Positions 27,708 to 35,755 of a DNA stretch of 64,000 nucleotides are shown here, one piece after another (the first letter of the stretch is position 1; every line of letters begins with the position of its first letter). Position numbers and translations under genes: made by a program. Under the pieces are notes generated by a model. That model was not told where the DNA came from. It worked only from the letters and a program-made list of their open reading frames with translations, and searched no databases. Origin of the DNA: Aureimonas sp. AU20. GTDB taxonomy: Bacteria; Pseudomonadota; Alphaproteobacteria; Rhizobiales; Rhizobiaceae. The stretch lies in NCBI RefSeq assembly GCF_001442755.1, contig NZ_CP006369.1, positions 248,001-312,000 of the forward strand, in the 5' to 3' direction.

Positions 27708-28061
27708 CTTCGTGACGCCTGCGGGGACGCAAGGAGCGATACGGCAGAGTTAAGGGGTCGGCTGGTCAGGTCGCCCGCTGGCTCCCTTGTCGCGAATGCC
27801 TGAGTTGCGCCGGTGGGCATCCCTCCAGCTTGCCCTGCGTGATTGTAGAAGGCCCGTCAGGTTGGCAATGCTCCGCCATGTCTAGCAGCATTCGACCATG
27901 GGCTAACGTGATCAAGTTCCATAATGTAAATTACGGAGCTTCGGATTATTGGTTTTATTCCAGATAGATATCTTTAGAAGCTGCGCTGCCACACGGCTTC
28001 CCTGCCCAATCGCTGTCCCAGCATGCTATGCGCCCAGTGAGCCCCCTGCAACGGCAGTGAT
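27708..28061. other. intergenic region after catalase, no gene seen
   Basis: This 354-bp gap between the convergent catalase and phosphatase genes is moderately AT-rich around 27900-27970 (ataatgtaaattacgg, ttggttttattcc). No supported protein, tRNA or repeat was seen. It may contain the terminator region of the minus-strand operon, but no stem with a T-run was found. Confidence 0.4.
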
Positions 28062-28892
28062 TTAAACATCCGCCAATCGCAGGAGGTCGGCGCGGGTGCG
28101 TGGCGAGCCGGCGAGCACCACGCCGCCCGAGCTGAGGTCTGCCCAGGTGGCGGGATCCACGATCCAGCCGCCGGCCTCCTCGATCAGAAGGAAGCCGGCG
28201 AAACAGTCCCACGCGTTCATGTGCGGCTCCCAATAGGCAGCCAGACGCCCGGCCGCGACATAGGCGAGCGACAGCGCGCCCGAGCCGTTGCGGATGAACA
28301 TGCCGCCCTCGTCGAGCAGCTTGCCGACGAAGCGGGAGATCACCGCGCTCGGCACCCGATGGTTGGCGCCGAGACCGAGCACGCCCGATTGCAGCGAGGA
28401 GTCTTGCGCGACGCGCATCGGCCGCCCGTTAAGCGTCGCGCCGCCCCCGCGCCGGGCGGAAAAGAGTTCGGCGGTTTCCGGCGCGAAGATGACGCCGGCA
28501 ACGATCCGCTCTTCCGCCATGACGGCGATCGACACGCACCAGGCGGGGATGCCGAAGACGAAGGGGCTGGTGCCGTCGATCGGGTCCATGACCCAGGTGA
28601 AGCCGGAGGTGCCGGCTTGCAACCCGTATTCCTCGCCCAGCACCGCGTCGTCCGGAAACGCGTCTGCGATGCGCCGGCGCAGCAGCGTTTCGACCTCCTT
28701 GTCGGCGATCGAGACGACGTCCTGCCCGTTCAGCTTGGTGTCGATCGTCAGACGGGCGGGATCGCGAAAATAGGCGCTGGCGATGCGCCCGCTCTCTTGG
28801 GCGATGGCTTCGGCCAGGGCATGGCGGCGGGCGATCGCATCCTCCGGGTCGAGGGGCAGCGGCGTCGGGGCGGAAAAGGACATGGGGCTCAC
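28062..28892 (-). CDS. inositol-monophosphatase-family phosphatase
   Basis: This 276-residue Mg2+-dependent phosphatase contains the family motif 1 VLGEEYG near 87, motif 2 WVMDPIDGTSPFVFG near 102-116 (metal-binding Asp-x-Ile-Asp-Gly-Thr), and the C-terminal WDCFAGFLLIEEAGG near 225-239. It is the last gene of an operon with an AfuABC-like transporter, overlapping the ATPase stop by four bases if the GTG at 28892 is used; an ATG at 28883 is an alternative. The context suggests that it dephosphorylates an imported sugar or polyol phosphate. A role in histidinol-phosphate or inositol-phosphate metabolism is also possible. Confidence 0.85.
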   Translation of the reverse strand: MSPMSFSAPTPLPLDPEDAIARRHALAEAIAQESGRIASAYFRDPARLTIDTKLNGQDVVSIADKEVETLLRRRIADAFPDDAVLGEEYGLQAGTSGFTWVMDPIDGTSPFVFGIPAWCVSIAVMAEERIVAGVIFAPETAELFSARRGGGATLNGRPMRVAQDSSLQSGVLGLGANHRVPSAVISRFVGKLLDEGGMFIRNGSGALSLAYVAAGRLAAYWEPHMNAWDCFAGFLLIEEAGGWIVDPATWADLSSGGVVLAGSPRTRADLLRLADV

Positions 28893-29953
28893 GCGGGTAT
28901 GAGGGCGACGCCGCGCTCGTGCAGGCCGATCCCGACCTGTGCGGCGACGGGGCGGACATGCTCGATGGCGGGATCGACGATGAAAAGGCGGCCGAGAGCG
29001 GTCTCGACCTCGTATTCGATATGGTCTCCGAGATAGGCGGCGCTGGCGACGCGCCCCTCGAACCCGTCCGGCCGATGGTCCTGCAGGAAGAGCGCGTTGG
29101 GCCGAATGGCGAGCCGAGCCGCGCCCTCGCGCGCCCCCGCTCCCGAAACCGGATGCACCAGCCCGCCAAGCCGGGCGGCAAGGCGCCCGTCGCCGATGCG
29201 CACGACCTCGCAGGCGACCACATTGGCCTCCCCGATGAAGTCGGCGATGAAGGGCGAGGCGGGGGATTCGTAGAGCTCGCGCGGCGTGCCGGCCTGGGCG
29301 ATCGCGCCGTCCTTCATCACCACGATCCGGTCCGAGACGGCGAGCGCCTCCTCCTGGTCGTGCGTGACATAGACGGCGGTGAAGCCGAGCCGCTGCTGCA
29401 ACTCGCGGATCTCGGTGCGCACCTGCCGGCGCAGCCGCGCGTCGAGATTGGAAAGCGGCTCGTCCAGAAGCAGGACCTGCGGCTCCAGCACCAGCGCGCG
29501 GGCGACGGCGACGCGCTGCTGCTGGCCGCCCGACAATTCGCTGGGCAGGCGCGCGCCGTAGCCCACCAACCCGACCAGCGCGAGCCCCTCCTCCGCCCGC
29601 TCGCGCGCTTCGGCCTTGGACTTGCCGCCCGAGCGCAGGCCGTAGGCGACATTGTCGGCAATGCTCATATGGGGAAACAAGGCGTAGGACTGGAACACCA
29701 TGGACACGTCCCGCTCGTTGGCGGGCAGTTGCGTGACGTCCCGCCCGCCGATCAGGATGCGCCCGCCGGTCGGCTGTTCGAGCCCGGCCAGCATGCGCAG
29801 CGTCGTGGTCTTGCCGCAGCCCGAGGGGCCGAGCAGCGTCACCAGCGTTCCCGGCTCGATGTCGAGCGTGAGATCAGCGATCGCCACCACCGCGCCGAAG
29901 CGCTTCTCGACGGATTCGAACCGGACCGATCCGGGCTTGAGGGTCGGGCTCAT
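28889..29953 (-). CDS. ABC transporter ATPase (FbpC/PotA/AfuC type)
   Basis: This 354-residue ATPase has Walker A GPSGCGKTT near 43, the signature LSGGQQQRVAVARAL near 140, Walker B VLLLDEPLSNLDA and the H-loop VYVTHDQEEA. The C-terminal about 110 residues form the TOBE/OB regulatory domain. Its ATG overlaps the fused permease stop by four bases, and the phosphatase start overlaps its own stop. It energises the binding-protein/permease system encoded upstream. Confidence 0.92.
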   Translation of the reverse strand: MSPTLKPGSVRFESVEKRFGAVVAIADLTLDIEPGTLVTLLGPSGCGKTTTLRMLAGLEQPTGGRILIGGRDVTQLPANERDVSMVFQSYALFPHMSIADNVAYGLRSGGKSKAEARERAEEGLALVGLVGYGARLPSELSGGQQQRVAVARALVLEPQVLLLDEPLSNLDARLRRQVRTEIRELQQRLGFTAVYVTHDQEEALAVSDRIVVMKDGAIAQAGTPRELYESPASPFIADFIGEANVVACEVVRIGDGRLAARLGGLVHPVSGAGAREGAARLAIRPNALFLQDHRPDGFEGRVASAAYLGDHIEYEVETALGRLFIVDPAIEHVRPVAAQVGIGLHERGVALIPA

Positions 29954-32181
29954 GCGATCTTCTCCTTCGACGGGACGAGCGGGGCGGCGACGGCGGCGGG
30001 CGCGAGGCGGACCTCGCGGCGCAGCGTGCGCTGGCCGACCACGAGTTGGAACAGGCCGATCACCGCGATCATGACGACGATCAGCATGGCGGAGTAGGCG
30101 ATGGCGACGCCGTATTCCCCATTCTCGGTGAGGCCGACGATATAGGAGGTCGCCATGTTGTATTCGGCGCTGACGAGGAAGATCACCGCGCTGATCGAGG
30201 TGATGGAGCGCACGAAACTATAGACCAGCGCGCCCGTGATGGCCGGGCGCAGCAAGGGCAGCACGACGCGGCGAAGCGTGGTGAACGTGTTGGCGCCGAG
30301 CGTCAGCGAGGCTTCGTCGAGGCTTCGGTCGAGCTGGCTCATGGCCGCGATGCCGCCGCGCACGCCCACCGGCATGTTGCGGAAGATGAAGCAGACGACG
30401 AGGATCGCAGCGGTGCCCGTCATCTCGATCGGCGGCAGGTTGAAGGCGAGGACATAGGACACGCCGATCACCGTGCCGGGAATAGCGAAGGAGAGCATGA
30501 GCAGGAACTCCAGCCCCTCGCGCCCGGCAAAGCGCTGCCGCACCAGGAGATAGGCCGAGAGGAGGCCGACCACGGCGGTGAGCGGCGCGGCGATCAACGC
30601 GATCTCCATGGTGGTCCAGAAGGAGTTCCAGGCCACTCCGGTCCAGCGCAGGCCGCCCTCCCCCACCGCGACGGAAAAGGCCTTGCGGTAGTGGTCGAGC
30701 GTCAGCGTGTTGTCGAGACCGAGCGTGCGCACCACGCTGCCGACGAGGATCATCGCGTAGACCACAAGCGTGAACAGCACCCAGGGCACCACCATGGCAT
30801 AGGAGCCGAGGCGCAGCCGCGCGTCGAGCGCGACATGGCGGCCGCTGTCGCCCTTGCCGGTGACGGTCGTGTAGCTCTTGCCCTTCAGCCAGAGGCGCTG
30901 GAGCAGGAAGGCCGAAAGGGTGAAGCCGAGCAGAACCAAGGCGAGAACGGCGGCGCGGGCGGGGTCGTTCTGCGCGCCGACCACGGCAAAGAAGATCTCG
31001 GTGGAGAGAACGCCGTGGCTGCCGCCGAGCACCAGCGGATTGCCGAAATCGGCCATGCTCTCGATGAAGCCGACCAGGAAGGCATTGGCGAGACCGGGGC
31101 GCATGAGCGGGAAGGACACGGTCCAGAAGGTGCGCCAGCGATCGGCGCGCATGGTCTGGGCCGCCTCCTCCATGGAGGGGCTGATGCCCTCCACCACGCC
31201 GATCAGCACCATGAAGGCGATGGGCGTGAAGCTCAGCATCTGCGCGATCCAGATGCCGGGCATGCCGTAGAGCCAGCGGCCGCCGTCGAGGCCGGTCAGC
31301 GAGGCGATGCCTGTGGTGACGACGCCCGAGCGCCCGAACAGGAGGATCATCGCCAAGCCGATCACGAAGGGCGGCGTGATGATGGGCAGGATGGTGAGAA
31401 GCCGCAGGATGCGCTTGAAGGGAAAGCGCGTGCGGGTCGCGACCAGCGCAAAGGCAAGACCCAGAACGGTCGTGCCAAGGCCCGTCATGATGGCGAGAAA
31501 CATCGTGCGCCAGGCTAGGCCGCAGGTGCCGGAGCCGGTGAGGCAGGCGAGCGACCAGATCGACGGGTCGCGGATGTTGCGGGTGAAGCTGGTCGCGTCG
31601 AACGAGCCGTCCACCGCCTGGAACGCGCCGATGAAAAGGCTCGCCAGGGGATAGAGCACGAAGGCCGAGACCAGCGCCACGACGAAGGTGATGGCCGAGA
31701 GAACGAAAGCGTCGCCGCGCAGCCAGCCCCTCTCGGCCGCGCCGAAGGCAATCAGCAGAAGGAAGGTGCAGGCCAGCGCGAAGGCGCCGAGGCCGAAGGG
31801 CGGCTGGCCGTCGGCAAGCGGGCCGAACACGGCTTCCCAGCCGCTCCAGTTCCATCCGCCATAGCCAATCGACAGCCCTTCCAAGACAAGGGCAGCCAAG
31901 CCGAGCGCCCCCAGCGCCGCGATCCGCCCACCCCTCGCCCGGCCCGGCGTCTGAAAGCGCAGGGCCACGGCAAGCGCCAGCGGCAGGATCGGCAGAAGCA
32001 GCCAGGGCGCCGGGCGCAGCACGATCTGCGCCAGCGCCGGCGCGCCGGACCCGCCCAAGGGATAGGCTTCGAGCCAGCCGAGGCTCAAGAGCCCGCCCTC
32101 GATCCCGTACCAGGGCAGAAGCGCGAGCGCGAGAAGCCCCAAGAGAAGGGCTCCGTCCAAACGGCGAAGTCGACGGTCCAT
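29950..32181 (-). CDS. fused double-domain ABC permease (AfuB/FbpB type)
   Basis: This 743-residue inner-membrane protein joins two BPD_transp_1 permease modules in one chain, preceded by about 4-6 extra N-terminal helices (residues 1-185). Two EAA-loop equivalents contact the ATPase: EEAAQTMRADRWRTFWTVSFPL near 370 and DEASLTLGANTFTTLRRVVLPL near 645. Fused permeases occur in Fe3+ (FbpB) and hexose-phosphate (AfuB) importers. The start is placed at ATG 32181, where TGAGGA has 7-nt spacing; ATG 32187 is close by. Confidence 0.9.
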   Translation of the reverse strand: MDRRLRRLDGALLLGLLALALLPWYGIEGGLLSLGWLEAYPLGGSGAPALAQIVLRPAPWLLLPILPLALAVALRFQTPGRARGGRIAALGALGLAALVLEGLSIGYGGWNWSGWEAVFGPLADGQPPFGLGAFALACTFLLLIAFGAAERGWLRGDAFVLSAITFVVALVSAFVLYPLASLFIGAFQAVDGSFDATSFTRNIRDPSIWSLACLTGSGTCGLAWRTMFLAIMTGLGTTVLGLAFALVATRTRFPFKRILRLLTILPIITPPFVIGLAMILLFGRSGVVTTGIASLTGLDGGRWLYGMPGIWIAQMLSFTPIAFMVLIGVVEGISPSMEEAAQTMRADRWRTFWTVSFPLMRPGLANAFLVGFIESMADFGNPLVLGGSHGVLSTEIFFAVVGAQNDPARAAVLALVLLGFTLSAFLLQRLWLKGKSYTTVTGKGDSGRHVALDARLRLGSYAMVVPWVLFTLVVYAMILVGSVVRTLGLDNTLTLDHYRKAFSVAVGEGGLRWTGVAWNSFWTTMEIALIAAPLTAVVGLLSAYLLVRQRFAGREGLEFLLMLSFAIPGTVIGVSYVLAFNLPPIEMTGTAAILVVCFIFRNMPVGVRGGIAAMSQLDRSLDEASLTLGANTFTTLRRVVLPLLRPAITGALVYSFVRSITSISAVIFLVSAEYNMATSYIVGLTENGEYGVAIAYSAMLIVVMIAVIGLFQLVVGQRTLRREVRLAPAAVAAPLVPSKEKIA

Positions 32182-32240
32182 CGGCATGTCCTCAGGCAGC
32201 GGGCGGAGAGGCCTCGTCGGCCCGCTCCACGGCCAGAACG

Positions 32241-32265
32241 GGCGCCGCCGCACATGGGCGACGCC
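32241..32265 (-). other. stem-loop 3' of binding-protein gene
   Basis: GGCGCCGCC and GGCGACGCC pair as a 9-bp stem with one mismatch around a 7-nt loop, 10 bp after the binding-protein stop on the minus strand. A second, weaker stem (AGCGGGC/GCCCGCT, 32198-32226) follows before the permease start. There is no T-run. The position resembles the hairpins after the other binding-protein genes of the window. Confidence 0.5.
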
Positions 32266-32275
32266 GCGAGATCGC

Positions 32276-33304
32276 TTAGTTGGCGATGGCGCCGATCTCG
32301 CGATCCCAGCGCTCCAGCAGCGCCTTGCGGGTTTCCGAATTGCCGTATTTGGCGAAGTCGTAGTCGATCAGTTTGATCTCGGTGAGCTTGGGCGCCTCGG
32401 GGGGCACGGCGGCCGTCTTGTTGGACGGCAACTGGAAGGAGTTCGCCTCCGCCGCGCGCGACTGGACCTCGGGGCTCAGCGCCCAGTCGTAGAAAACCTT
32501 GGCGTTTTCCAGGTTCTTGGCGCCCTTGACGATCGACATGGAGCCGACCTCGAAGCCCGTGCCCTCGCAGGGCGCGACGGTCTTGATCGGGAAGCCTTCC
32601 TTGGTCATGGCCACGGCGTCATGCATGAAGACGATGCCGAGCCCGGTCTCGCCGCGCGCCGCCGCCTTGACCGGCGCCGAGCCGGACTTGGTGTATTGCG
32701 TCACGTTGGCGTTGAGCGCCTTGAGATACGCAAAGGCCGGCTCCTCGCCCATGATCTGGACCAGCGTCGCCAGCGCGTTGTAGGCGGTGCCCGAGGAGTT
32801 CGGATTGGCGACCTGGATCTCGCCCTTGTAGGCGTCCGCCGTCAGGTCCTTCCAGCATTTGGGCTCGGCGAGCCCTTTCTTCGCGAAGATATCGGTGTTG
32901 TAGCCCCAGCCGAGCGCGCCGGAATAGATGCCGACCGTCCTGAACCCTGAGACCTCCGCCTGCTTCTGCGCCCAGGGTTGCAGGTCGCCCAGGCGCGGCG
33001 ACTTGTATTCCACGGTCAGCTTGTCTTCGGCAGCCTGCAGATGCGGGTCGCCCGTGCCGCCCCACCAGAGATCGGTCTTGGGATTGCGCGCTTCGGCGCG
33101 GACACGCGCATAGGCCTCGCCCGAACTCATGCGCACCATGTTCACGGCGATGTCGGAATGGTCCTTCTCGAACGCCGTTTCCATCAGCTCGCACCATTTC
33201 ACGTCGGCGGCGCAGATGAGGTTCAGCGTCCCCGCCGCGCTGGCCGGCAGGGCGCTGGCGGCAAGCGTGAAGAGGACGGTGGTTGCTTTCAAGCCCATGC
33301 GCAT
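32276..33304 (-). CDS. periplasmic binding protein, AfuA/FbpA-like
   Basis: This 342-residue exported protein has a signal peptide at 1-23 (ending ASA-AG). The mature protein has the cluster-D type binding fold, with LICAADVKWCELME at the start, LWWGGTGDPHLQAAE near 78, IYSGALGWGYNTDIF near 125 and PNSSGTAYNALATLVQ near 165. Several cysteines (CAADVKWC, EPKCWKD, APCEG) could form disulfides. The family is commonly annotated as iron binding, but the characterised Actinobacillus AfuA binds sugar phosphates. The operon phosphatase and LacI regulator support a phosphorylated sugar or polyol here. Phosphonate or iron ligands are not excluded. Confidence 0.85.
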   Translation of the reverse strand: MRMGLKATTVLFTLAASALPASAAGTLNLICAADVKWCELMETAFEKDHSDIAVNMVRMSSGEAYARVRAEARNPKTDLWWGGTGDPHLQAAEDKLTVEYKSPRLGDLQPWAQKQAEVSGFRTVGIYSGALGWGYNTDIFAKKGLAEPKCWKDLTADAYKGEIQVANPNSSGTAYNALATLVQIMGEEPAFAYLKALNANVTQYTKSGSAPVKAAARGETGLGIVFMHDAVAMTKEGFPIKTVAPCEGTGFEVGSMSIVKGAKNLENAKVFYDWALSPEVQSRAAEANSFQLPSNKTAAVPPEAPKLTEIKLIDYDFAKYGNSETRKALLERWDREIGAIAN

Positions 33305-33332
33305 TGTCGAAGCCTCCCAGCTGTTATCGTCT

Positions 33333-33348
33333 TTGCACTCGTGTGCAA
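33333..33348. promoter_or_regulatory. 16-bp perfect dyad, candidate LacI operator
   Basis: TTGCAC-TCGT-GTGCAA is a perfect inverted repeat in the 141-bp divergent gap between the AfuA-like gene (start 33304) and the LacI-type gene (start 33446). The size fits LacI-family operators, though the centre is TCGT instead of CG-symmetric. A second shorter dyad, CTGCA-A-TGCAG (33410-33420), lies nearer the regulator start. Confidence 0.6.
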
Positions 33349-33445
33349 GCTCGGTGAAGGGGACCGTCTTGTCAATGTGGGAAAGGTCGGAGATAGTGGC
33401 CTAAATGTGCTGCAATGCAGTGCACCGGCTGGAATGAGGTTCGGC

Positions 33446-34471
33446 ATGGAGTTCGATCGGGACCGATCGGCGGCGTTCGCGAGCGCTTCGGAAGTGGCGC
33501 GCCTGGCGGGCGTGTCGCGCTCGGCGGTGTCGCGCGCCTTCACGCCCGGCGCCAGCATCTCAGTGGAAACGCGGGCCAAGGTCGAGGCGGCGGCGCGCGA
33601 ACTCGGCTACCACGTCAACCATCTGGCGCGCGGGCTGATCCGCCAGCGCACGGGCATCGTCTGCCTCGTCGTCGCCGACATCCACACGCCCTATCTCTCG
33701 CGTCTTCTCGACCACATGTCGCGTGCCCTGCAGGCGGCGGGTAAGGTCGTGATGGTGCTGAACGCAGGCCGCGAGGCGCTGCATGTCGAGGATGCGCTGC
33801 GCCAGACGCTGAACTACCGGGCCGACGCGACCATCGTCCTGTCCGGCACGCCCTATCGCTCGATCGCGCAGGCCTGTCTCGACAGCGGCCAGCGCCTCGT
33901 TCTTCTCAACCGAGACGACCATCTGTCCGGCACGGTCAATCTCGCCGTCAACAACGATCTGGCAGCGCGCACGGCGGCGACGCTGTTTCGCCGCAGTGCC
34001 TATCGCCGGCCCGCGCTGGTCGCGTCCGGCGTCGGCACGCCGAGCCTCATCGCACGCTGCGCCAGCTTTCAGGACGCGCTGCGCGCGGAGGGCCTTTCGC
34101 CGCGCGTCTGGAGCCAGGGGCCGACGGCCTATGAAAGCGGTCTTCAGGCCGGCACGGCGCTGTTCTCCTCCGCCGAGCCGCCGGACTGCGTCTTCGCGGT
34201 GACCGACCTTCTGGCTTGCGGCGTGATGGACGCGGCCCGCCATCGTTTCGGCCTTCGCATTCCCGAGGATGTCGGAATCATCGGCTTCGACGATATCGAA
34301 CAGGCGGGCTGGGCCTCCTACGAACTCACCACCTTCGCCCAACCGTGTCAGGAAATCGCCGAATGGACGGTGCGCCTCGTCGCGGACGGTGCGGAACAGG
34401 GATCGGCAGCCGACCGCATCTTCGACGCCCCGCTCGTCTGGCGTAACTCGGTCCGGTCGGGCAGCGCTTGA
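33446..34471 (+). CDS. LacI-family transcriptional regulator
   Basis: This 341-residue regulator has the N-terminal LacI headpiece (ASEVARLAGVSRSAVSRAFTP at about 13-33, hinge ELGYHVNHLARGL near 55-67) and a sugar-binding-protein-like effector domain with GIIGFDDIEQAGWASYELTT near 275-294. The ATG at 33446 has GAGG at 6-nt spacing; an in-frame ATG at 33434 is also possible. It is divergent from the AfuA-like transporter operon with a TTGCAC dyad in the gap. It is likely the local repressor, responding to the transported compound. Confidence 0.9.
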   Translation: MEFDRDRSAAFASASEVARLAGVSRSAVSRAFTPGASISVETRAKVEAAARELGYHVNHLARGLIRQRTGIVCLVVADIHTPYLSRLLDHMSRALQAAGKVVMVLNAGREALHVEDALRQTLNYRADATIVLSGTPYRSIAQACLDSGQRLVLLNRDDHLSGTVNLAVNNDLAARTAATLFRRSAYRRPALVASGVGTPSLIARCASFQDALRAEGLSPRVWSQGPTAYESGLQAGTALFSSAEPPDCVFAVTDLLACGVMDAARHRFGLRIPEDVGIIGFDDIEQAGWASYELTTFAQPCQEIAEWTVRLVADGAEQGSAADRIFDAPLVWRNSVRSGSA

Positions 34472-34566
34472 GGGCAGGCGCAGTGGGGATGTCCGGCAGG
34501 GATTGGCCTGCTGGCGAATGTCCAGGCAAGACGGAAACGCTCTGCCTGGACATGCGATGAGGCGTT

Positions 34567-34848
34567 CTAAGCGCGTCGGCGCGTCGCGACGAAGGTGACC
34601 GCGCCTGCGGCGACGCCGGCGAGCATCCACTTGATGGGCAGGACATCGGCCGTTTCGGAACGGATCGGCAGCACCGTGACCGAGCCACGATCATTTTCGA
34701 CGCCCATCTTCCCTTCGGCCTTGGCGGCCGCGATCGCCTCCGGCGAAACGACCCATTCGGCGCCGCGCTTCTGGTCGTAGATCATCAGGCCACCCCCAAC
34801 CAGGACGGCCAGAACGAGCGCGAGCGCGAGGCGCGGCAGAAGAGACAT
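34567..34848 (-). CDS. small two-helix membrane protein of unknown function
   Basis: This 93-residue protein has an N-terminal hydrophobic helix (about 7-24), a hydrophilic middle section of about 45 residues containing IYDQKRGAEWVVSPEAIAAAKAEGK, and a second hydrophobic helix near 70-88 followed by a basic end (RRRA). The arrangement predicts two membrane passes with the loop in the periplasm. The ATG at 34848 has GGAG at 9 nt; a start at 34878 would add ten residues. I do not recognise the family. It is isolated between the LacI gene and a terminator-rich gap. Confidence 0.6.
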   Translation of the reverse strand: MSLLPRLALALVLAVLVGGGLMIYDQKRGAEWVVSPEAIAAAKAEGKMGVENDRGSVTVLPIRSETADVLPIKWMLAGVAAGAVTFVATRRRA

Positions 34849-35179
34849 CAGCTTGAACTCCAGTCTTACATTCAACAAACAGGAGCGCGTGTATCAGAGA
34901 CGACCACGTTGCGGAAAACGCGCGCGCCTCGGCTCGCACCTAGCTGAACCCGCCTTTCGCTGCGCGAACTCGCCGATCTCGGTCTCGCGCGCGTGGACGT
35001 CCCGGCCACCGCTCGCCAGCGGACGCGCTAACAGTTTCTCGCTTTCGCCTCGGCCGGTCCTCCCCCGGTCGCGGCGCTCGAGCCGAACGGGTCCTCCCCC
35101 CTTTCGGCTGCTCCCTCACGAGCTTGCCGGTCTTTCCCCGGCGAGGGCGTTTTCGTTTGTGTTTGGCGCAAGACGCGAA
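34849..35179. other. intergenic region with an additional inverted repeat
   Basis: No gene is supported in this 331-bp stretch. GGGCGTTTTCG (35145-35155) pairs perfectly with CGAAAACGCCC (35176-35186), and the second arm overlaps the left arm of the adjacent terminator (35180-35202). The two stems are therefore mutually exclusive in an RNA covering both. The promoter of the 34848 gene should lie near 34850-34930 but was not assigned. Confidence 0.45.
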
Positions 35180-35244
35180 AACGCCCGCTTCCGGTTCTCC
35201 CGTGAAGGCCCTCGAAGAGGCGCGGGAGATCGGAGGCGGGCGTT
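35180..35244 (-). terminator. intrinsic terminator of the VPGSDAAF-repeat gene
   Basis: Read on the minus strand, a roughly 22-bp stem (arms 35223-35244 and 35180-35202, with a one-base gap and two mismatches) closes a loop of about 20 nt. The stem is followed by TTTTCG (35181-35176 region), as expected for an intrinsic terminator. It begins 46 bp after the stop of the minus-strand gene at 35291. Confidence 0.75.
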
Positions 35245-35290
35245 GGTCGGCGGGCCGCCTTTCGGCGACAGTGTCAGCTTAGAGGCGGTA

Positions 35291-35623
35291 TCAGTTCAAA
35301 AAGGCCGCGTCGGAGCCCGGGACCATGTCAGGCGCGATGCTCGTGCCCGAGCGAGTCGCGTGGGCCTGCGCGGGGGCGGCCTTAGGTGCGCTGCTTAGGA
35401 AGGCGGCGTCGGAACCGGGGACCAGATCGCTGTTCGAGCCCGGCTGCGCCGCGCCCAAGGTGGCGGTGTGGGGCATGCCGTAGCGGGTGGTCGAGGTCGT
35501 GGAGTGAGCGGGGGTCGCCTGCGAATAGAAGGCGGCGTCGGAGCCCGGGACGATGGAGTCGGCGAAGGCGGGAGCGGCGGTCGCGGCCATCGAGGCGAAA
35601 GCGATAAGGGTGACGAGCTTCAT
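35291..35623 (-). CDS. secreted small protein with three VPGSDAAF repeats
   Basis: This 110-residue protein has a clear signal peptide (1-21, MKLVTLIAF to AFA-DS). The mature chain is low-complexity and rich in Ala, Ser, Thr and Pro. It holds three identical VPGSDAAF octapeptides at 25-32, 68-75 and 101-108, the last ending the protein (AAFLN). There is no membrane anchor, cysteine or enzymatic motif. The ATG at 35623 has AAGGA upstream and a strong terminator follows, so the gene looks real. It is divergent from a LysR regulator with a dyad in the gap. I do not know a function; periplasmic scaffold or surface peptide roles are guesses. Confidence 0.75.
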   Translation of the reverse strand: MKLVTLIAFASMAATAAPAFADSIVPGSDAAFYSQATPAHSTTSTTRYGMPHTATLGAAQPGSNSDLVPGSDAAFLSSAPKAAPAQAHATRSGTSIAPDMVPGSDAAFLN

Positions 35624-35702
35624 GATCTTTAGTCCTTGCCAAAACGGATCTCTCGGCCCTTGTGAACTCGCGAGTCGATTGCGATCCTTGAAGCCAGGAT
35701 CG

Positions 35703-35723
35703 TCCCTTTCTGTTATGAAGGGA
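35703..35723. promoter_or_regulatory. LysR-type dyad between divergent genes
   Basis: TCCCTT-N9-AAGGGA is a perfect 6-bp-arm inverted repeat with T and A at the ends, fitting the T-N11-A plan of LysR binding sites. It lies 32 bp upstream of the LysR start (35756) and 80 bp upstream of the divergent VPGSDAAF gene, so it could serve autoregulation, activation of the neighbour, or both. Confidence 0.5.
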
Positions 35724-35755
35724 ACTGAAGTCTTGTCAGCGCGGATGTGAATTCC

